A stretch of 32,082 nucleotides of DNA from Planktotalea frisia (GCF_001890925.1 NZ_MLCB01000152.1:1-32082), one strand, 5' to 3'; counted from the stretch's first letter, positions 24,987 through 32,082 are shown. Numbers and translations: made by a program. The notes: generated from the sequence alone by a model not told the origin.

Positions 24987-25464
24987 CAGTTGGACACTCT
25001 CCTTACTAACGCGCCTTGGGCACGCAGCAATCAGTATTTACACTTTTAAACTATTTGGAACGAGCTAACATGGGAAAAGTCGCGACCCAGCGTCAACTTT
25101 CTGATTAAACTGCCGTCAAAAAAGGCTCCACTTTAGGAAAAATTCCGTTTTTTCCGTCAAACTCGTGACAGTCCCGATACAATCCTCCGTAAAAACAGTA
25201 ATGTAGCGAAAGACGAAACAATTAACCTTTTGACAAAATTTTGACTGCCTCAATAAAAAAAATTTCGAAATATGGCTAAGTTGTTTCCAGATACTATGCA
25301 AACGTTGTAAATTCCAAGGATTGTTATCCTCAGACTTGTAAAGTGAGGTCAAGACAATCAGAATCACTCACAAAATATCGAAAGATATCTCGCGCTCTGG
25401 TTTGCAAGAAGCGCATGCCATTTGGCAAGCCCACTAAAAATCAACGAACTAGAAGGATTGCGGA
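24987..25464. other. Gene-free AT-rich stretch between the large Hint gene and tRNA-Leu
   Basis: No convincing gene lies in these ~480 bases. Bases 25100-25330 are clearly richer in A and T than the rest of the window. CCGTCAAA occurs at 25113-25120 and 25154-25161, and CGTCAA again at 25091. GGAAAAA...TTTTTTCC (25137-25156) can fold into a small hairpin. The part next to the Hint gene probably holds its promoter and leader, but I could not fix the boxes. Confidence 0.5.
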
Positions 25465-25482
25465 AACTTGCAAAAGCAAGTT
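25465..25482 (-). terminator. Possible terminator hairpin at the 3' end of tRNA-Leu
   Basis: On the minus strand AACTTGC-TTTT-GCAAGTT (7 pairs) begins at the last base of the tRNA CCA end, followed by only a short TT. Its position directly after the tRNA suits termination or 3' processing. Confidence 0.45.
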
Positions 25483-25567
25483 GGTACCCAAGGCCGGACT
25501 CGAACCGGCACGCCCGTTAAGGCGGGGGATTTTGAATCCCCTGCGTCTACCATTCCGCCACTTGGGC
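25482..25567 (-). tRNA. tRNA-Leu (anticodon CAA)
   Basis: On the minus strand the gene begins GCCCAAG (25567-25561) and ends CTTGGGT-A-CCA, giving a seven-pair acceptor stem with one G-U, and CCA is encoded. The D arm has GGCGGAATGGTAGACGC, the anticodon stem-loop is GGGGA-TTCAAAA-TCCCC with anticodon CAA at 25534-25532 (reads UUG), a long variable arm CGCC-TTAA-CGGGCG marks a class II tRNA, and the T arm is GCCGG-TTCGAGT-CCGGC. At 86 bases the length is normal for tRNA-Leu. Confidence 0.97.
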
Positions 25568-25705
25568 ACAATGTGCTCTCTTTAGCGTTGCTCTTGAGCG
25601 GGGTCCAGTCCTGACAACAAGCAAATTCAAAGAAAATGCACGCCCTGCCCCCTTGACCGCTTTGCTTGCACATGGTCACTGCATTTAGGCCAAGGAGTGC
25701 GCAGA

Positions 25706-26284
25706 ATGCTAAGAAAACTATACGACATGACCTTATCTTGGGCTGAACACAGACATGCGCTTTGGTTCTTGGCATTCGTAGCTTTCATCGAAAGCTCATT
25801 TTTTCCGATTCCACCGGACATCCTCATGATTCCGATGATTCTGGCACGTCCCTCGCGCGCTTGGCTTATTGCAAGCGTTGCATTGGTCGCGTCAGTCCTT
25901 GGCGGGCTTTTAGGATACGCGATTGGCGCGCTTGCTTATGAGCAGATCGGATTGCCGATACTGCAAAGCCTTGGCAAGGCAGATGCGATGGCAGACTTCA
26001 GCACACGCTTTAATGATCTTGGGTTCTGGGCTGTTTTGACCGCGGGGCTCACGCCCTTCCCATTTAAGGTGATCACGATCATGTCCGGTTGGACTGGCAT
26101 GTCGCTTGGTACCTTTATCGTTACTGCGATCATCGCACGCGGTTTGCGCTTTTACATCGTAGCATTGCTGCTTTGGAAATACGGTGAACCGATCAGGACG
26201 TTCATCGAGAAGCGACTTCCTTTGATGTTCGTTCTATTTGTTGTCATGCTTGTCGGCGGCTTTGCTGCGTTGAAGTTCCTATGA
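25706..26284 (+). CDS. YqaA/DedA-like inner-membrane protein (VTT domain)
   Basis: Membrane protein of 192 aa with about four to five hydrophobic segments. The core fits the VTT/SNARE-associated family: FIESSFFPIPPDILMIPM (about residues 27-44), then a glycine-rich helix VLGGLLGYAIGALAYEQIG, and GLTPFPFKVITIMSGWTGMS, which matches the conserved F/Y-x-P-x-P-[FY]-K region. DedA-like proteins support membrane homeostasis and lipid flipping; the exact role here is unknown. The frame opens at GTG 25697, but ATG 25706 has AAGGAG 8 bases upstream. It is coupled to the DsbB-like gene by an ATGA overlap at 26281. Confidence 0.88.
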   Translation: MLRKLYDMTLSWAEHRHALWFLAFVAFIESSFFPIPPDILMIPMILARPSRAWLIASVALVASVLGGLLGYAIGALAYEQIGLPILQSLGKADAMADFSTRFNDLGFWAVLTAGLTPFPFKVITIMSGWTGMSLGTFIVTAIIARGLRFYIVALLLWKYGEPIRTFIEKRLPLMFVLFVVMLVGGFAALKFL

Positions 26285-26739
26285 CGCGGCGTTTTGCAAT
26301 CCTTCTCGCTGCTGGCGGCTCGGCCGCCTTGATGCTCGGCGCTCTGGGGTTTCAGTATATTGGAGAAATGCCGCCCTGTAAGCTTTGTTACTGGCAGCGC
26401 TATCCCCATATTATTGCAATCGTTATAGGCTTACTTGCACTGTATTTTACAGGTCGCGCACTTCCTGCTCTGGGCGCACTTGCAGCGCTAACTACGGCTG
26501 TTATCGGTGGGTATCACACTGGCGTTGAACGCAAATGGTGGGAAGGACCAACGTCCTGTACTTCAGGGTCGATCAGCGAATTGAGCACGGACGATCTCAT
26601 GGCGCAGATTATGTCAGCCCCGCTCATAAGATGCGATGATGTGCCTTTGGAGTTGTTCACCTTATCCATGGCAAGCTGGAATATGCTTGCCTCTTTAAGC
26701 TTGTTTGCTCTTTGGCTCTTAGCGATCAAGCGTTCCTAA
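26281..26739 (+). CDS. Disulfide bond formation protein B family (DsbB-like)
   Basis: Inner-membrane quinone-linked thiol oxidase of 152 aa that would re-oxidise a periplasmic DsbA-type protein. It has four hydrophobic segments. The first redox pair is Cys33-Cys36 in MPPCKLCYWQRYPH, next to the second helix. The second periplasmic pair is Cys93 (GPTSC) and Cys118 (IRCDDVP), the spacing seen in DsbB and its relatives; GVERKWWEGP before Cys93 is typical of the alphaproteobacterial branch. No dsbA gene is in the window. It is translationally coupled to the upstream YqaA-like gene and followed by a strong terminator near 26859-26877. Confidence 0.93.
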   Translation: MTRRFAILLAAGGSAALMLGALGFQYIGEMPPCKLCYWQRYPHIIAIVIGLLALYFTGRALPALGALAALTTAVIGGYHTGVERKWWEGPTSCTSGSISELSTDDLMAQIMSAPLIRCDDVPLELFTLSMASWNMLASLSLFALWLLAIKRS

Positions 26740-26757
26740 TTATTTATAGCAAAGACT

Positions 26758-26799
26758 GGGGCCAGCCCCAGACCCCGGGATATTTAACAAGAGAGGAAG
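26758..26799 (+). repeat. GC-rich intergenic repeat, copy 2 (short form)
   Basis: GGGGC-CA-GCCCC (26758-26769), then ACCCCGGGATATTT (to 26785) and an AGAGAGGAAG end. It has the first hairpin and the CCCCGGGATA box of the copies at 14042 and 26814 but lacks the middle hairpin. It lies 18 bases after the dsbB-like stop and faces copy 3. Confidence 0.6.
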
Positions 26800-26813
26800 C
26801 GCACAAAGCCTTA

Positions 26814-26871
26814 ACTTCCCCTTTTTAGAAGTATCCCGGGGAGTCCATCTTGATGGACGGGGCAGCGCCCC
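26814..26871 (-). repeat. GC-rich intergenic repeat, copy 3 (inverted, full form)
   Basis: Read on the minus strand: GGGGCGCTGCCCC (26871-26859), GTCCATC-TT-GATGGAC hairpin (26858-26843), CCCCGGGATACTT (26841-26829), then TAAAAAGGGGAAG. The first, third and fourth parts match copy 1 at 14042-14103 nearly base for base, while the middle stem differs but is still fully paired. Confidence 0.7.
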
Positions 26872-26880
26872 TTTTTTTCT
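26859..26880 (+). terminator. Rho-independent terminator of the yqaA-dsbB operon
   Basis: GGGGC-AGC-GCCCC (26859-26871) is followed at once by seven T residues and CT on the plus strand, the classic layout. It is the first hairpin of repeat copy 3 used in the opposite direction. Confidence 0.75.
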
Positions 26881-26887
26881 AATAAAC

Positions 26888-26906
26888 GAGCGCGGCGCAG
26901 CCGCTC
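26888..26906 (-). terminator. Terminator hairpin after the dctD-like gene
   Basis: On the minus strand GAGCGGC-TGC-GCC(GC)GCTC forms a GC-rich stem with a two-base bulge, followed by the T-rich GTTTATT. It lies 8 bases beyond the stop codon of the regulator gene. Confidence 0.55.
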
Positions 26907-26913
26907 AATAAGA

Positions 26914-28248
26914 TCACAGGTAATCAGAGCGTTGCAGGCCATATTTGGCCATTTTCTCATTCAACGTTCGGCGAGGCAGGCAAAGCTCTTCCATCACCGC
27001 AGCGATAGAGCCTTTATGACGACGCATCGTGTTATCGATCAACATACGCTCGAACGCCTCAACGTATTCTTTAAGTGGTTTGCCCTCGGTCGTCATCACC
27101 GGCGTCATCTCATCGTGATCATTCATCAACAGCGACGCAATCGTGCCAGACCCACGACGGGTCTGCAAAACCGCGCGTTCAGCGATGTTGATCAACTGAC
27201 GCACGTTGCCCGGCCACGGCGCTTGGAGCAGCTGCGCCGCCTCTTGTGCAGATACGTCAGGGGCATCGCAGCCATACTCTTCCGCGAATTGCTCAGAGAG
27301 GCGTGTGAACAGAGACAGAATGTCTTCCCCCCGTGCCCGCAGAGGTGGGATTGTGATGCGCAAAGCGGCAAGGCGATAGAATAGATCAGAGCGCAGCGCA
27401 TCTTCGCAGGTGCGATCCTGCTCTTGCAAGTTGGAAATCGCGATAATGCGGGTTTCAGCGGGTGTGCCTTGCTCGTTGATAACGCTGAGCAAGCGCGCTT
27501 GGAGAGGATCGCTGAGTGCTTCAATGTCCTCAAGCACCAACGTGCCGCCACGCGCTTCTTCTATTGCGGGAAGATAGGGATCTTCGGGTGCAACAGGACC
27601 AAAAAGCCGTTTCGCCAAAGCGTCCTCATCCATCGCAGCACACGATACGAGCACAAAGCGTTTGCCCGCGCGACTGCCCACGGCATGCAAGGCATGCGCG
27701 ATCAGGGTTTTGCCAGTTCCGGTTTCCCCATCAATCAGGACATGCCCATCAGCCTGCCCTAGATCCAAGATGTCTTCCTTCAAGCGTTCCATGACAGGCG
27801 ACGCGCCGATCAACTTCTTCATAAGCTGACCGCCATCGGAAAGCTCACGGCGCAAAGCGCGATTATCCAAAGTCAAACGACGCGCGTTCGCTGCCTTCTT
27901 TGCCAATTCGGACATGCGGTCAGGGTTGAAAGGTTTCTCCAAGAAATCAAATGCGCCAATCCGCATCGCATTCACCGCCATCGGAACATCCCCGTGGCCT
28001 GTGATCATGATCACAGGCAAGGCACTGTCTGTGCTCATCAACTTTTTCAGAAATTGCATCCCGTCCATGCCGGGCATTTTAATGTCGGAGATCACGATAC
28101 CAGGGTAGTCTGTGCTGATCCCTGCCAGAGCATCCTCGGCAGACGCAAAGGTCTCGGTGTCATAGCCCGAAAGTGCGAGCCACTGTGAGATGGACTGACG
28201 CATGTCTTTTTCGTCATCGACGATCGCGATCTTCATTGCATTGGCCAT
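26914..28248 (-). CDS. dctD: DctD-like NtrC-family response regulator lacking GAFTGA
   Basis: Response regulator of 444 aa. The receiver domain (about residues 5-118) has Asp11-Asp12, phospho-acceptor Asp55 in ISDIKMPGMDG, and Lys105 in EKPF. The AAA+ part has Walker A GETGTGKT (174-181), but where the sigma-54 contact motif GAFTGA belongs the sequence reads LFGPVAPEDPYLPAIEEARGG (216-236), a shortened loop. Walker B reads LVLEDI rather than the usual LFLDEI. The arginine finger region DLFYRLAALRITIPPLRAR is kept. A Fis-type helix-turn-helix ends the protein. It may therefore not activate sigma-54 promoters; Rhodobacter capsulatus NtrC, which also lacks GAFTGA, works with the housekeeping sigma factor. 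It follows the kinase gene by 5 bases, with GGAG 8 bases before the ATG. The C4-dicarboxylate role is inferred from the pairing. Confidence 0.85.
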   Translation of the reverse strand: MANAMKIAIVDDEKDMRQSISQWLALSGYDTETFASAEDALAGISTDYPGIVISDIKMPGMDGMQFLKKLMSTDSALPVIMITGHGDVPMAVNAMRIGAFDFLEKPFNPDRMSELAKKAANARRLTLDNRALRRELSDGGQLMKKLIGASPVMERLKEDILDLGQADGHVLIDGETGTGKTLIAHALHAVGSRAGKRFVLVSCAAMDEDALAKRLFGPVAPEDPYLPAIEEARGGTLVLEDIEALSDPLQARLLSVINEQGTPAETRIIAISNLQEQDRTCEDALRSDLFYRLAALRITIPPLRARGEDILSLFTRLSEQFAEEYGCDAPDVSAQEAAQLLQAPWPGNVRQLINIAERAVLQTRRGSGTIASLLMNDHDEMTPVMTTEGKPLKEYVEAFERMLIDNTMRRHKGSIAAVMEELCLPRRTLNEKMAKYGLQRSDYL

Positions 28249-28253
28249 ATCTT

Positions 28254-30086
28254 CTACTCCGCTGCGGGTTTGGCGACGAGCGCCTCATCCAAGTTCGTCT
28301 CATCTAAGCTCGTTGTTGACTCATGTAATATCGGCAAACGGATTTCAAAGACCGCGCCGCCCTGCGCTGCGTTGCGCGCAGTCATTCGTCCGCCCAAGTC
28401 GTTGACGATACCCGAAGAAATGGCAAGGCCCAGCCCAACCCCGTCGCCGGGCTGTTTGGTGGTGTAGAACGGCTCAAACAGTGCATCGAGGTCCTCGATC
28501 CCCTGCCCGTTGTCGCGCACGGTCAGGATCGCAGTTTCACCTGCGGCGAGCAGCACATCAACCTGTGGGTCCTCAACCGATTTGGTTGCATCCAAAGCAT
28601 TGCGCAAAAGGTTGATCATCACCTGTTCCACACGCACCCGATCCCCCAACACCATCACAGGTTCCTGAGGGAGCGTTTTGTTGATTTGGACAAGCCGTTG
28701 ACGCAGTTGTGGCTCCATCATTGACAGGCTAGAGGCCAACGCATCCCCAAGGTTTACTGGGACAAGCTCGTCCCCGCTCTTGCGCGCATAGCTTTTGAGT
28801 TGCTGCGTGATCGCGCCCATGCGCCCTATCAAATCGTCAATGCGTTGAAAGCTGGCGAGCGCTTCATCAGGGCGACCGCGTCCAACCAAAAGCTTGGCTC
28901 CGGCAAGATACGTTTTCATCGCCGCGAGTGGCTGGTTCAACTCGTGGCTGACCGCCGCCGACATCTCGCCCAAGGCGGCAAGCTTGGAGCTTTGTGCGAG
29001 GGTCTGTTCAGCGAACGCGAGGTTCTCTTGCACTTTTTGGCGTTCGGCGACTTCTCGCTGCAAGCGTATGTTAAGTTGGCGAAGTTCTGCCGACTCGCGC
29101 TGGAACAGCGCCATGCGCACAGCTGTCTTGCGGTTCAAAAAGTAAAAAGAGAGCGCCAAAAGGATTGCGAATCCCATGATTTCGAGCGCGAGCACGCCGT
29201 TCACACGTTCACGCACGGACGCATAGGATGTGAAGCTGGCGATCTGCCAGCCGCGAAACGGCACGCGCGCTTGTGAGCGCATCAATGCCTCGCCGCGCAG
29301 ATACGCATCCCCTGGCACGGCGCCCCAATCAGCGGTCGCTTGGATCGCACGGCTGATTGCACCGGAGGGTGGTTGCCGTTGCAACGCATCCTCTTCTGTG
29401 AGGCCACGCCAGCGCGGTTCGGTGGAAAGAACAATTGTACCCTCGGAATTAGTGATCAACACAGCATCCGAGATCCCCGCCCATGCGCGCTCGAACTTTT
29501 GTAGATCGACTTCAACCACAACGACCCCCAACACATCATTGTTGGCTTCAACGCGTCGGGAATAGGTGAACGAATAACCGCCGGATTCACGTGGCATAAG
29601 CGAAAAAACCGTGTCTTTTGAACGCAGTGCATCGACAAAATACTGATCCGAGCGGTGCAAGGATTGCAAACGATTGCGGTCTGTCGCGGCAACAGAACGG
29701 CCATCACTGTCCAAAAGCATCAACGATGCAGCGCCGATTTCTTCGACGAAACTTATCAAACGCTGCGTTGAATTTGTAAAATCGTTTGAGTTCAATGCCC
29801 CAATCAAAGCAGGGTCACGCGCGAGCAACTGCGGCACGATAGAATTACGGCGCAGCTCAGAGAGGATATTTCCGCTATAAAGCGCGAGGCGCAGTTCAGC
29901 GCGATTTCGTGTGGTTTCCGTAAAGCGATCCGTCAGAAAACGGTTGCTCATAAAGACGGTCACACCCGCAAGAACGATCAGCCCGAACAAGAAAAAGCGC
30001 GCACGCCAAGGGTCAAAACGCGCAGATTTGCGTGCGACCCGCTTGGGTTTGAGAGGCTCTGACAGTGATGTGGGCGCGTCGCTCAT
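28254..30086 (-). CDS. dctB: DctB-like membrane sensor histidine kinase
   Basis: Sensor kinase of 610 aa in the inner membrane. A transmembrane helix (ARFFLFGLIVLAGVTVFMSN, about residues 29-48) is followed by a periplasmic double-Cache/PAS-like sensing region of about 250 residues (LLDSDGRSVAATDR....YFVDAL....YSFTYSRRV) and a second helix (VLALEIMGFAILLALSFYFL). A coiled coil leads to the dimerisation domain with phospho-acceptor His381 in AAVSHELNQPLAAMKTY, and the ATPase domain has NLLRNALDAT, VRDNGQGI and GVGLGLAI. The layout is that of DctB, the C4-dicarboxylate sensor. The open frame extends to TTG 30122; ATG 30086 is preferred for its codon only, as neither has a good ribosome site. 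It lies just after purQ. Confidence 0.88.
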   Translation of the reverse strand: MSDAPTSLSEPLKPKRVARKSARFDPWRARFFLFGLIVLAGVTVFMSNRFLTDRFTETTRNRAELRLALYSGNILSELRRNSIVPQLLARDPALIGALNSNDFTNSTQRLISFVEEIGAASLMLLDSDGRSVAATDRNRLQSLHRSDQYFVDALRSKDTVFSLMPRESGGYSFTYSRRVEANNDVLGVVVVEVDLQKFERAWAGISDAVLITNSEGTIVLSTEPRWRGLTEEDALQRQPPSGAISRAIQATADWGAVPGDAYLRGEALMRSQARVPFRGWQIASFTSYASVRERVNGVLALEIMGFAILLALSFYFLNRKTAVRMALFQRESAELRQLNIRLQREVAERQKVQENLAFAEQTLAQSSKLAALGEMSAAVSHELNQPLAAMKTYLAGAKLLVGRGRPDEALASFQRIDDLIGRMGAITQQLKSYARKSGDELVPVNLGDALASSLSMMEPQLRQRLVQINKTLPQEPVMVLGDRVRVEQVMINLLRNALDATKSVEDPQVDVLLAAGETAILTVRDNGQGIEDLDALFEPFYTTKQPGDGVGLGLAISSGIVNDLGGRMTARNAAQGGAVFEIRLPILHESTTSLDETNLDEALVAKPAAE

Positions 30087-30132
30087 GGGGCTGATGCTAA
30101 TGCGCAGATCAGGATCGCTCAAGTCAGCTGGC

Positions 30133-30801
30133 TCACGCAGTCGCCATCGCCCCGATCAAACCAGCAAAAAGCCGCGCACCATCTGCTGATCCATGTGCGT
30201 CTTCCATCGCGCGCTCTGGATGCGGCATCATGCCAAGCACGCGACCATTCGCAGATGTGATCCCCGCGATATCACGATCCGATCCATTGGGATTGTCAGC
30301 ATATCGAAACGCCACGCGCCCCTCGCCTTCAAGACGATCAAGTTCATCCGACGTGGCGGTGTAGTTGCCATCATGATGCGCAATTGGCACCTGAATAATC
30401 TGGCCCGCAGTGTAATTATTCAAAAAATCGCTATCAGACGTGCCGACTTCAAGACCAACGGTCTTGCAGATGTACTTCAGCCCTGCATTGCGCATCAAAG
30501 CACCGGGCAAAAGACGCGTCTCTGTCAGCACTTGAAAACCATTGCAAACACCGAAAACGTATCCACCCTTTTCAGCGTGGGTTTTCACGGCAGAACAAAT
30601 CGGCGAGTTCGCCGCAATCGCACCACAGCGCAGATAATCACCGTAAGAAAAACCACCGGGTATTCCTACAAGGTCAATACCTTCTGGCAGTGTGCTGTCT
30701 TTGTGCCAGACGCGCGTGACCTCTGCGCCTGCCATCTCAAGCCCAACGGCAAGATCGCGATCACAGTTTGATCCCGGGAATGTTATGACCGCCGCGCGCA
30801 T
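30133..30801 (-). CDS. purQ: Phosphoribosylformylglycinamidine synthase, glutaminase subunit
   Basis: Class I glutaminase that feeds ammonia to PurL in the fourth step of de novo purine synthesis. With ATG 30801 it has 222 aa, the normal size, and starts [18 protein letters not shown]. The nucleophile Cys86 lies in FGVCNGFQ, and His194 and Glu196 in PHPERA complete the triad. The frame extends to 30858, but the internal ATG overlaps the purS stop by one base (TGATG) with GGAG 8 bases upstream, showing coupling. A short separate PurQ together with PurS means that the organism uses the three-part PurS-PurQ-PurL complex; purL is outside the window. Confidence 0.97.
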   Translation of the reverse strand: MRAAVITFPGSNCDRDLAVGLEMAGAEVTRVWHKDSTLPEGIDLVGIPGGFSYGDYLRCGAIAANSPICSAVKTHAEKGGYVFGVCNGFQVLTETRLLPGALMRNAGLKYICKTVGLEVGTSDSDFLNNYTAGQIIQVPIAHHDGNYTATSDELDRLEGEGRVAFRYADNPNGSDRDIAGITSANGRVLGMMPHPERAMEDAHGSADGARLFAGLIGAMATA

Positions 30802-31031
30802 CAGCTCAGCTCCACCGTGTAGGATTCGATGACTGTATTGGCGAGCAGCTTCTCGCACATCTCGTTGACTTGCGCCTCTGTCGTGCCAGCGGCCAGATCA
30901 AGTTCGATCACTTTACCCTGACGCACGCCTTCGACACCGTCAAAGCCGAGCGCGCCCAATGCATGGCGCACAGCTTCGCCCTGCGGATCCAAGACACCAT
31001 TTTTCAACATGACATGTACACGAGCTTTCAT
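30801..31031 (-). CDS. purS: Phosphoribosylformylglycinamidine synthase subunit PurS
   Basis: Small 76-aa protein that bridges PurQ and PurL in the FGAM synthase complex. The sequence follows the family: [43 protein letters not shown], and [19 protein letters not shown]. The start ATG has AAAGGA 7 bases upstream. Its stop overlaps the purQ start, and it follows purC by 48 bases, giving the gene order purC-purS-purQ that is common in alphaproteobacteria. Confidence 0.96.
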   Translation of the reverse strand: MKARVHVMLKNGVLDPQGEAVRHALGALGFDGVEGVRQGKVIELDLAAGTTEAQVNEMCEKLLANTVIESYTVELS

Positions 31032-31079
31032 CGATAAGTCCTTTGCGGTGTTCGTAAATCTAAAGTGGGTTAATCGCAG

Positions 31080-31841
31080 TTAGTTGATCAAAGTCGGCTT
31101 GGTCACCGGCTGTTGGTTCTTTGGCAGCACGCCAAGGCGGCGCGCGACTTCAGTATACGCATCTGTAAGAGAGCCAAGATCGCGGCGGAATACGTCTTTG
31201 TCGAGCTTTTGACCCGTCTCCATATCCCACAAACGGCAGCTATCAGGGCTAATCTCGTCTGCGAGGATCAAACGTTGAAAGTCGCCCTCATACACGCGAC
31301 CAATCTCGATTTTGAAATCGATCAGTTTGATGCCAACGCCATACATGATGCCAGAAAGAAAATCGTTTACGCGCAAAGCGAGCGACAAAATATCTTCCAT
31401 ATCCTGCTGCGAGGCCCAACCAAAGGCAGCAATATGCTCTTCCGAAACCAGCGGATCACCAAGTTTGTCGTCCTTGAGGCAGTATTCAATGATCGGGCGC
31501 GGCAATTGCGTGCCCTCTTCAATGCCCAAACGCGTCGACATCGTCCCAGCAGCATAATTGCGCACGATGATTTCCAAAGGCACAATTTCGCAGGTTCGTA
31601 CCAATTGCTCACGCATGTTCAAGCGCTTGATAAAGTGCGTTGGCACACCAATACTGCCAAGGCCGACCATGAAATACTCGGACAGCATGTTGTTCAACAC
31701 GCCCTTGCCCTCGATCACGTCTTTCTTTTCCGCGTTGAACGCAGTCGCGTCATCTTTGAAATATTGAATCAAAGTCCCCGGCTCTGTACCCTCGTAGAGG
31801 GTTTTCGCCTTACCTTCGTAGATCTTTTTTCCGCGCGCCAT
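31080..31841 (-). CDS. purC: Phosphoribosylaminoimidazole-succinocarboxamide synthase (SAICAR synthetase)
   Basis: Joins aspartate to CAIR with ATP in de novo purine synthesis. The 253 aa are typical. Seen: the N-terminal [14 protein letters not shown] strand pair that binds [16 protein letters not shown] (about residues 34-46), [32 protein letters not shown], and [14 protein letters not shown], the SAICAR synthetase signatures. The tail [13 protein letters not shown] is short and basic. The ribosome site is weak (AAAGAAAG, 9 bases or more upstream). A strong inverted repeat lies about 25-55 bases upstream of the start and may affect expression. It is the first visible gene of the purC-purS-purQ block. 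Confidence 0.97.
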   Translation of the reverse strand: MARGKKIYEGKAKTLYEGTEPGTLIQYFKDDATAFNAEKKDVIEGKGVLNNMLSEYFMVGLGSIGVPTHFIKRLNMREQLVRTCEIVPLEIIVRNYAAGTMSTRLGIEEGTQLPRPIIEYCLKDDKLGDPLVSEEHIAAFGWASQQDMEDILSLALRVNDFLSGIMYGVGIKLIDFKIEIGRVYEGDFQRLILADEISPDSCRLWDMETGQKLDKDVFRRDLGSLTDAYTEVARRLGVLPKNQQPVTKPTLIN

Positions 31842-31864
31842 GGCAGTGACTTTCTTTGCAGGTG

Positions 31865-31896
31865 ATACGCGAAGCGCGATTCCAATCGCGGCGTAT
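31865..31896 (-). promoter_or_regulatory. Two-tier inverted repeat in the purC leader
   Basis: CGCGATT-CC-AATCGCG (31875-31890) is a perfect 7-pair inverted repeat. It is flanked by ATACGC (31865-31870) and GCGTAT (31891-31896), which also pair, leaving only a four-base bulge (GAAG). Thirteen pairs in all lie 24 bases upstream of the purC ATG. It could be an operator or an RNA structure near the ribosome site. It has no T-run. Confidence 0.5.
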
Positions 31897-32082
31897 TCTC
31901 ATGCTCTCTTAGGACAAGGGGCACGTCGGGGCAAGTTACCTCTCTGCAAGCTGTATGCGGTGCCGTGACGCTTGGCCCTTGCAGGTCGCTTCGCGGCGAC
32001 GCATATTCAAATCAAATGCAGTATACCGCTGCTACCCCAAAACCCGAATTTTTTCATGGGTTATGACGCGGAAATTGTCTGA

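Noticed and set aside
25482-25567. tRNA-Leu as an integration site for a genomic island carrying the Hint genes
   Set aside because: No integrase, no second copy of the tRNA 3' end in the window, and no other mobility genes; the idea stays untested.
25343-25585. 80-codon plus-strand frame across the tRNA
   Set aside because: Overlaps tRNA-Leu in full on the opposite strand; the KLVPKAGLEPARP-type peptide is the well-known false product of antisense tRNA.
31113-31865. 250-codon plus-strand frame opposite purC
   Set aside because: Entirely antisense to a well-conserved purC; no motif or ribosome site supports it.
32006-32057. Short minus-strand frame MKKFGFWGSSGILHLI near the right edge
   Set aside because: Only 16 codons, no ribosome site, no support.

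Overview
The window looks like a chromosomal stretch from a marine Rhodobacteraceae (Roseobacter-group) alphaproteobacterium. The evidence is the gene content: Hint-domain proteins with RTX repeats, long FAD/GcvT two-domain demethylases, an mmsA cluster for valine degradation, a purC-purS-purQ block, and moderately high GC with many GCGC words. No phage, insertion sequence or CRISPR array was seen.

Layout. 1-2.9 kb: a small secreted or anchored peptide, then lon on the minus strand behind a textbook heat-shock (RpoH) promoter. 3.1-5.5 kb: tgt and an MFS exporter (minus). 5.6-7.2 kb: a SufT-like gene, a SufA/IscA-like gene and tpiA (plus). 7.2-9.2 kb: coaD, a CBS-pair protein and a LysR regulator (minus). 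9.3-14.0 kb: valine and methylmalonate-semialdehyde metabolism. mmsA is followed, after an inserted glycosyltransferase gene, by one reading frame that fuses 3-hydroxyisobutyryl-CoA hydrolase to 3-hydroxyisobutyrate dehydrogenase. 14.1-19.7 kb: two divergent paralogous dimethylglycine/sarcosine-dehydrogenase-type enzymes around a short control region with a perfect 20-bp palindrome, plus a MocA-like nucleotidyltransferase. 19.7-25.0 kb: three consecutive minus-strand genes sharing a C-terminal Hint (hedgehog/intein-like) module; the two large ones carry calcium-binding RTX repeats. 25.0-25.6 kb: an AT-rich gene-free stretch and tRNA-Leu(CAA). 25.7-26.7 kb: a YqaA/DedA-like membrane protein and a DsbB-like protein. 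26.9-30.1 kb: a DctB/DctD-type two-component system whose regulator lacks the sigma-54 contact motif. 30.1-31.8 kb: purQ, purS and purC.

How the genes work together. The fused enzyme and MmsA would carry out three consecutive steps: 3-hydroxyisobutyryl-CoA to 3-hydroxyisobutyrate to methylmalonate semialdehyde to an acyl-CoA. PurC, PurS and PurQ belong to de novo purine synthesis, and PurS implies the three-part FGAM synthase with a small PurL elsewhere. The FAD/GcvT enzymes probably demethylate N-methylated compounds and pass one-carbon units to tetrahydrofolate. The Hint/RTX trio is the most unusual part: the Cys and His expected for N-terminal self-processing are kept in all three, but the His-Asn pair expected at the end of a splicing domain is not seen. 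A GC-rich repeat occurs three times at gene ends (near 14.05, 26.76 and 26.84 kb).

Product names rest on motifs read by eye; no database search was run. Several starts were moved from the longest open frame to an internal ATG with a better ribosome binding site.
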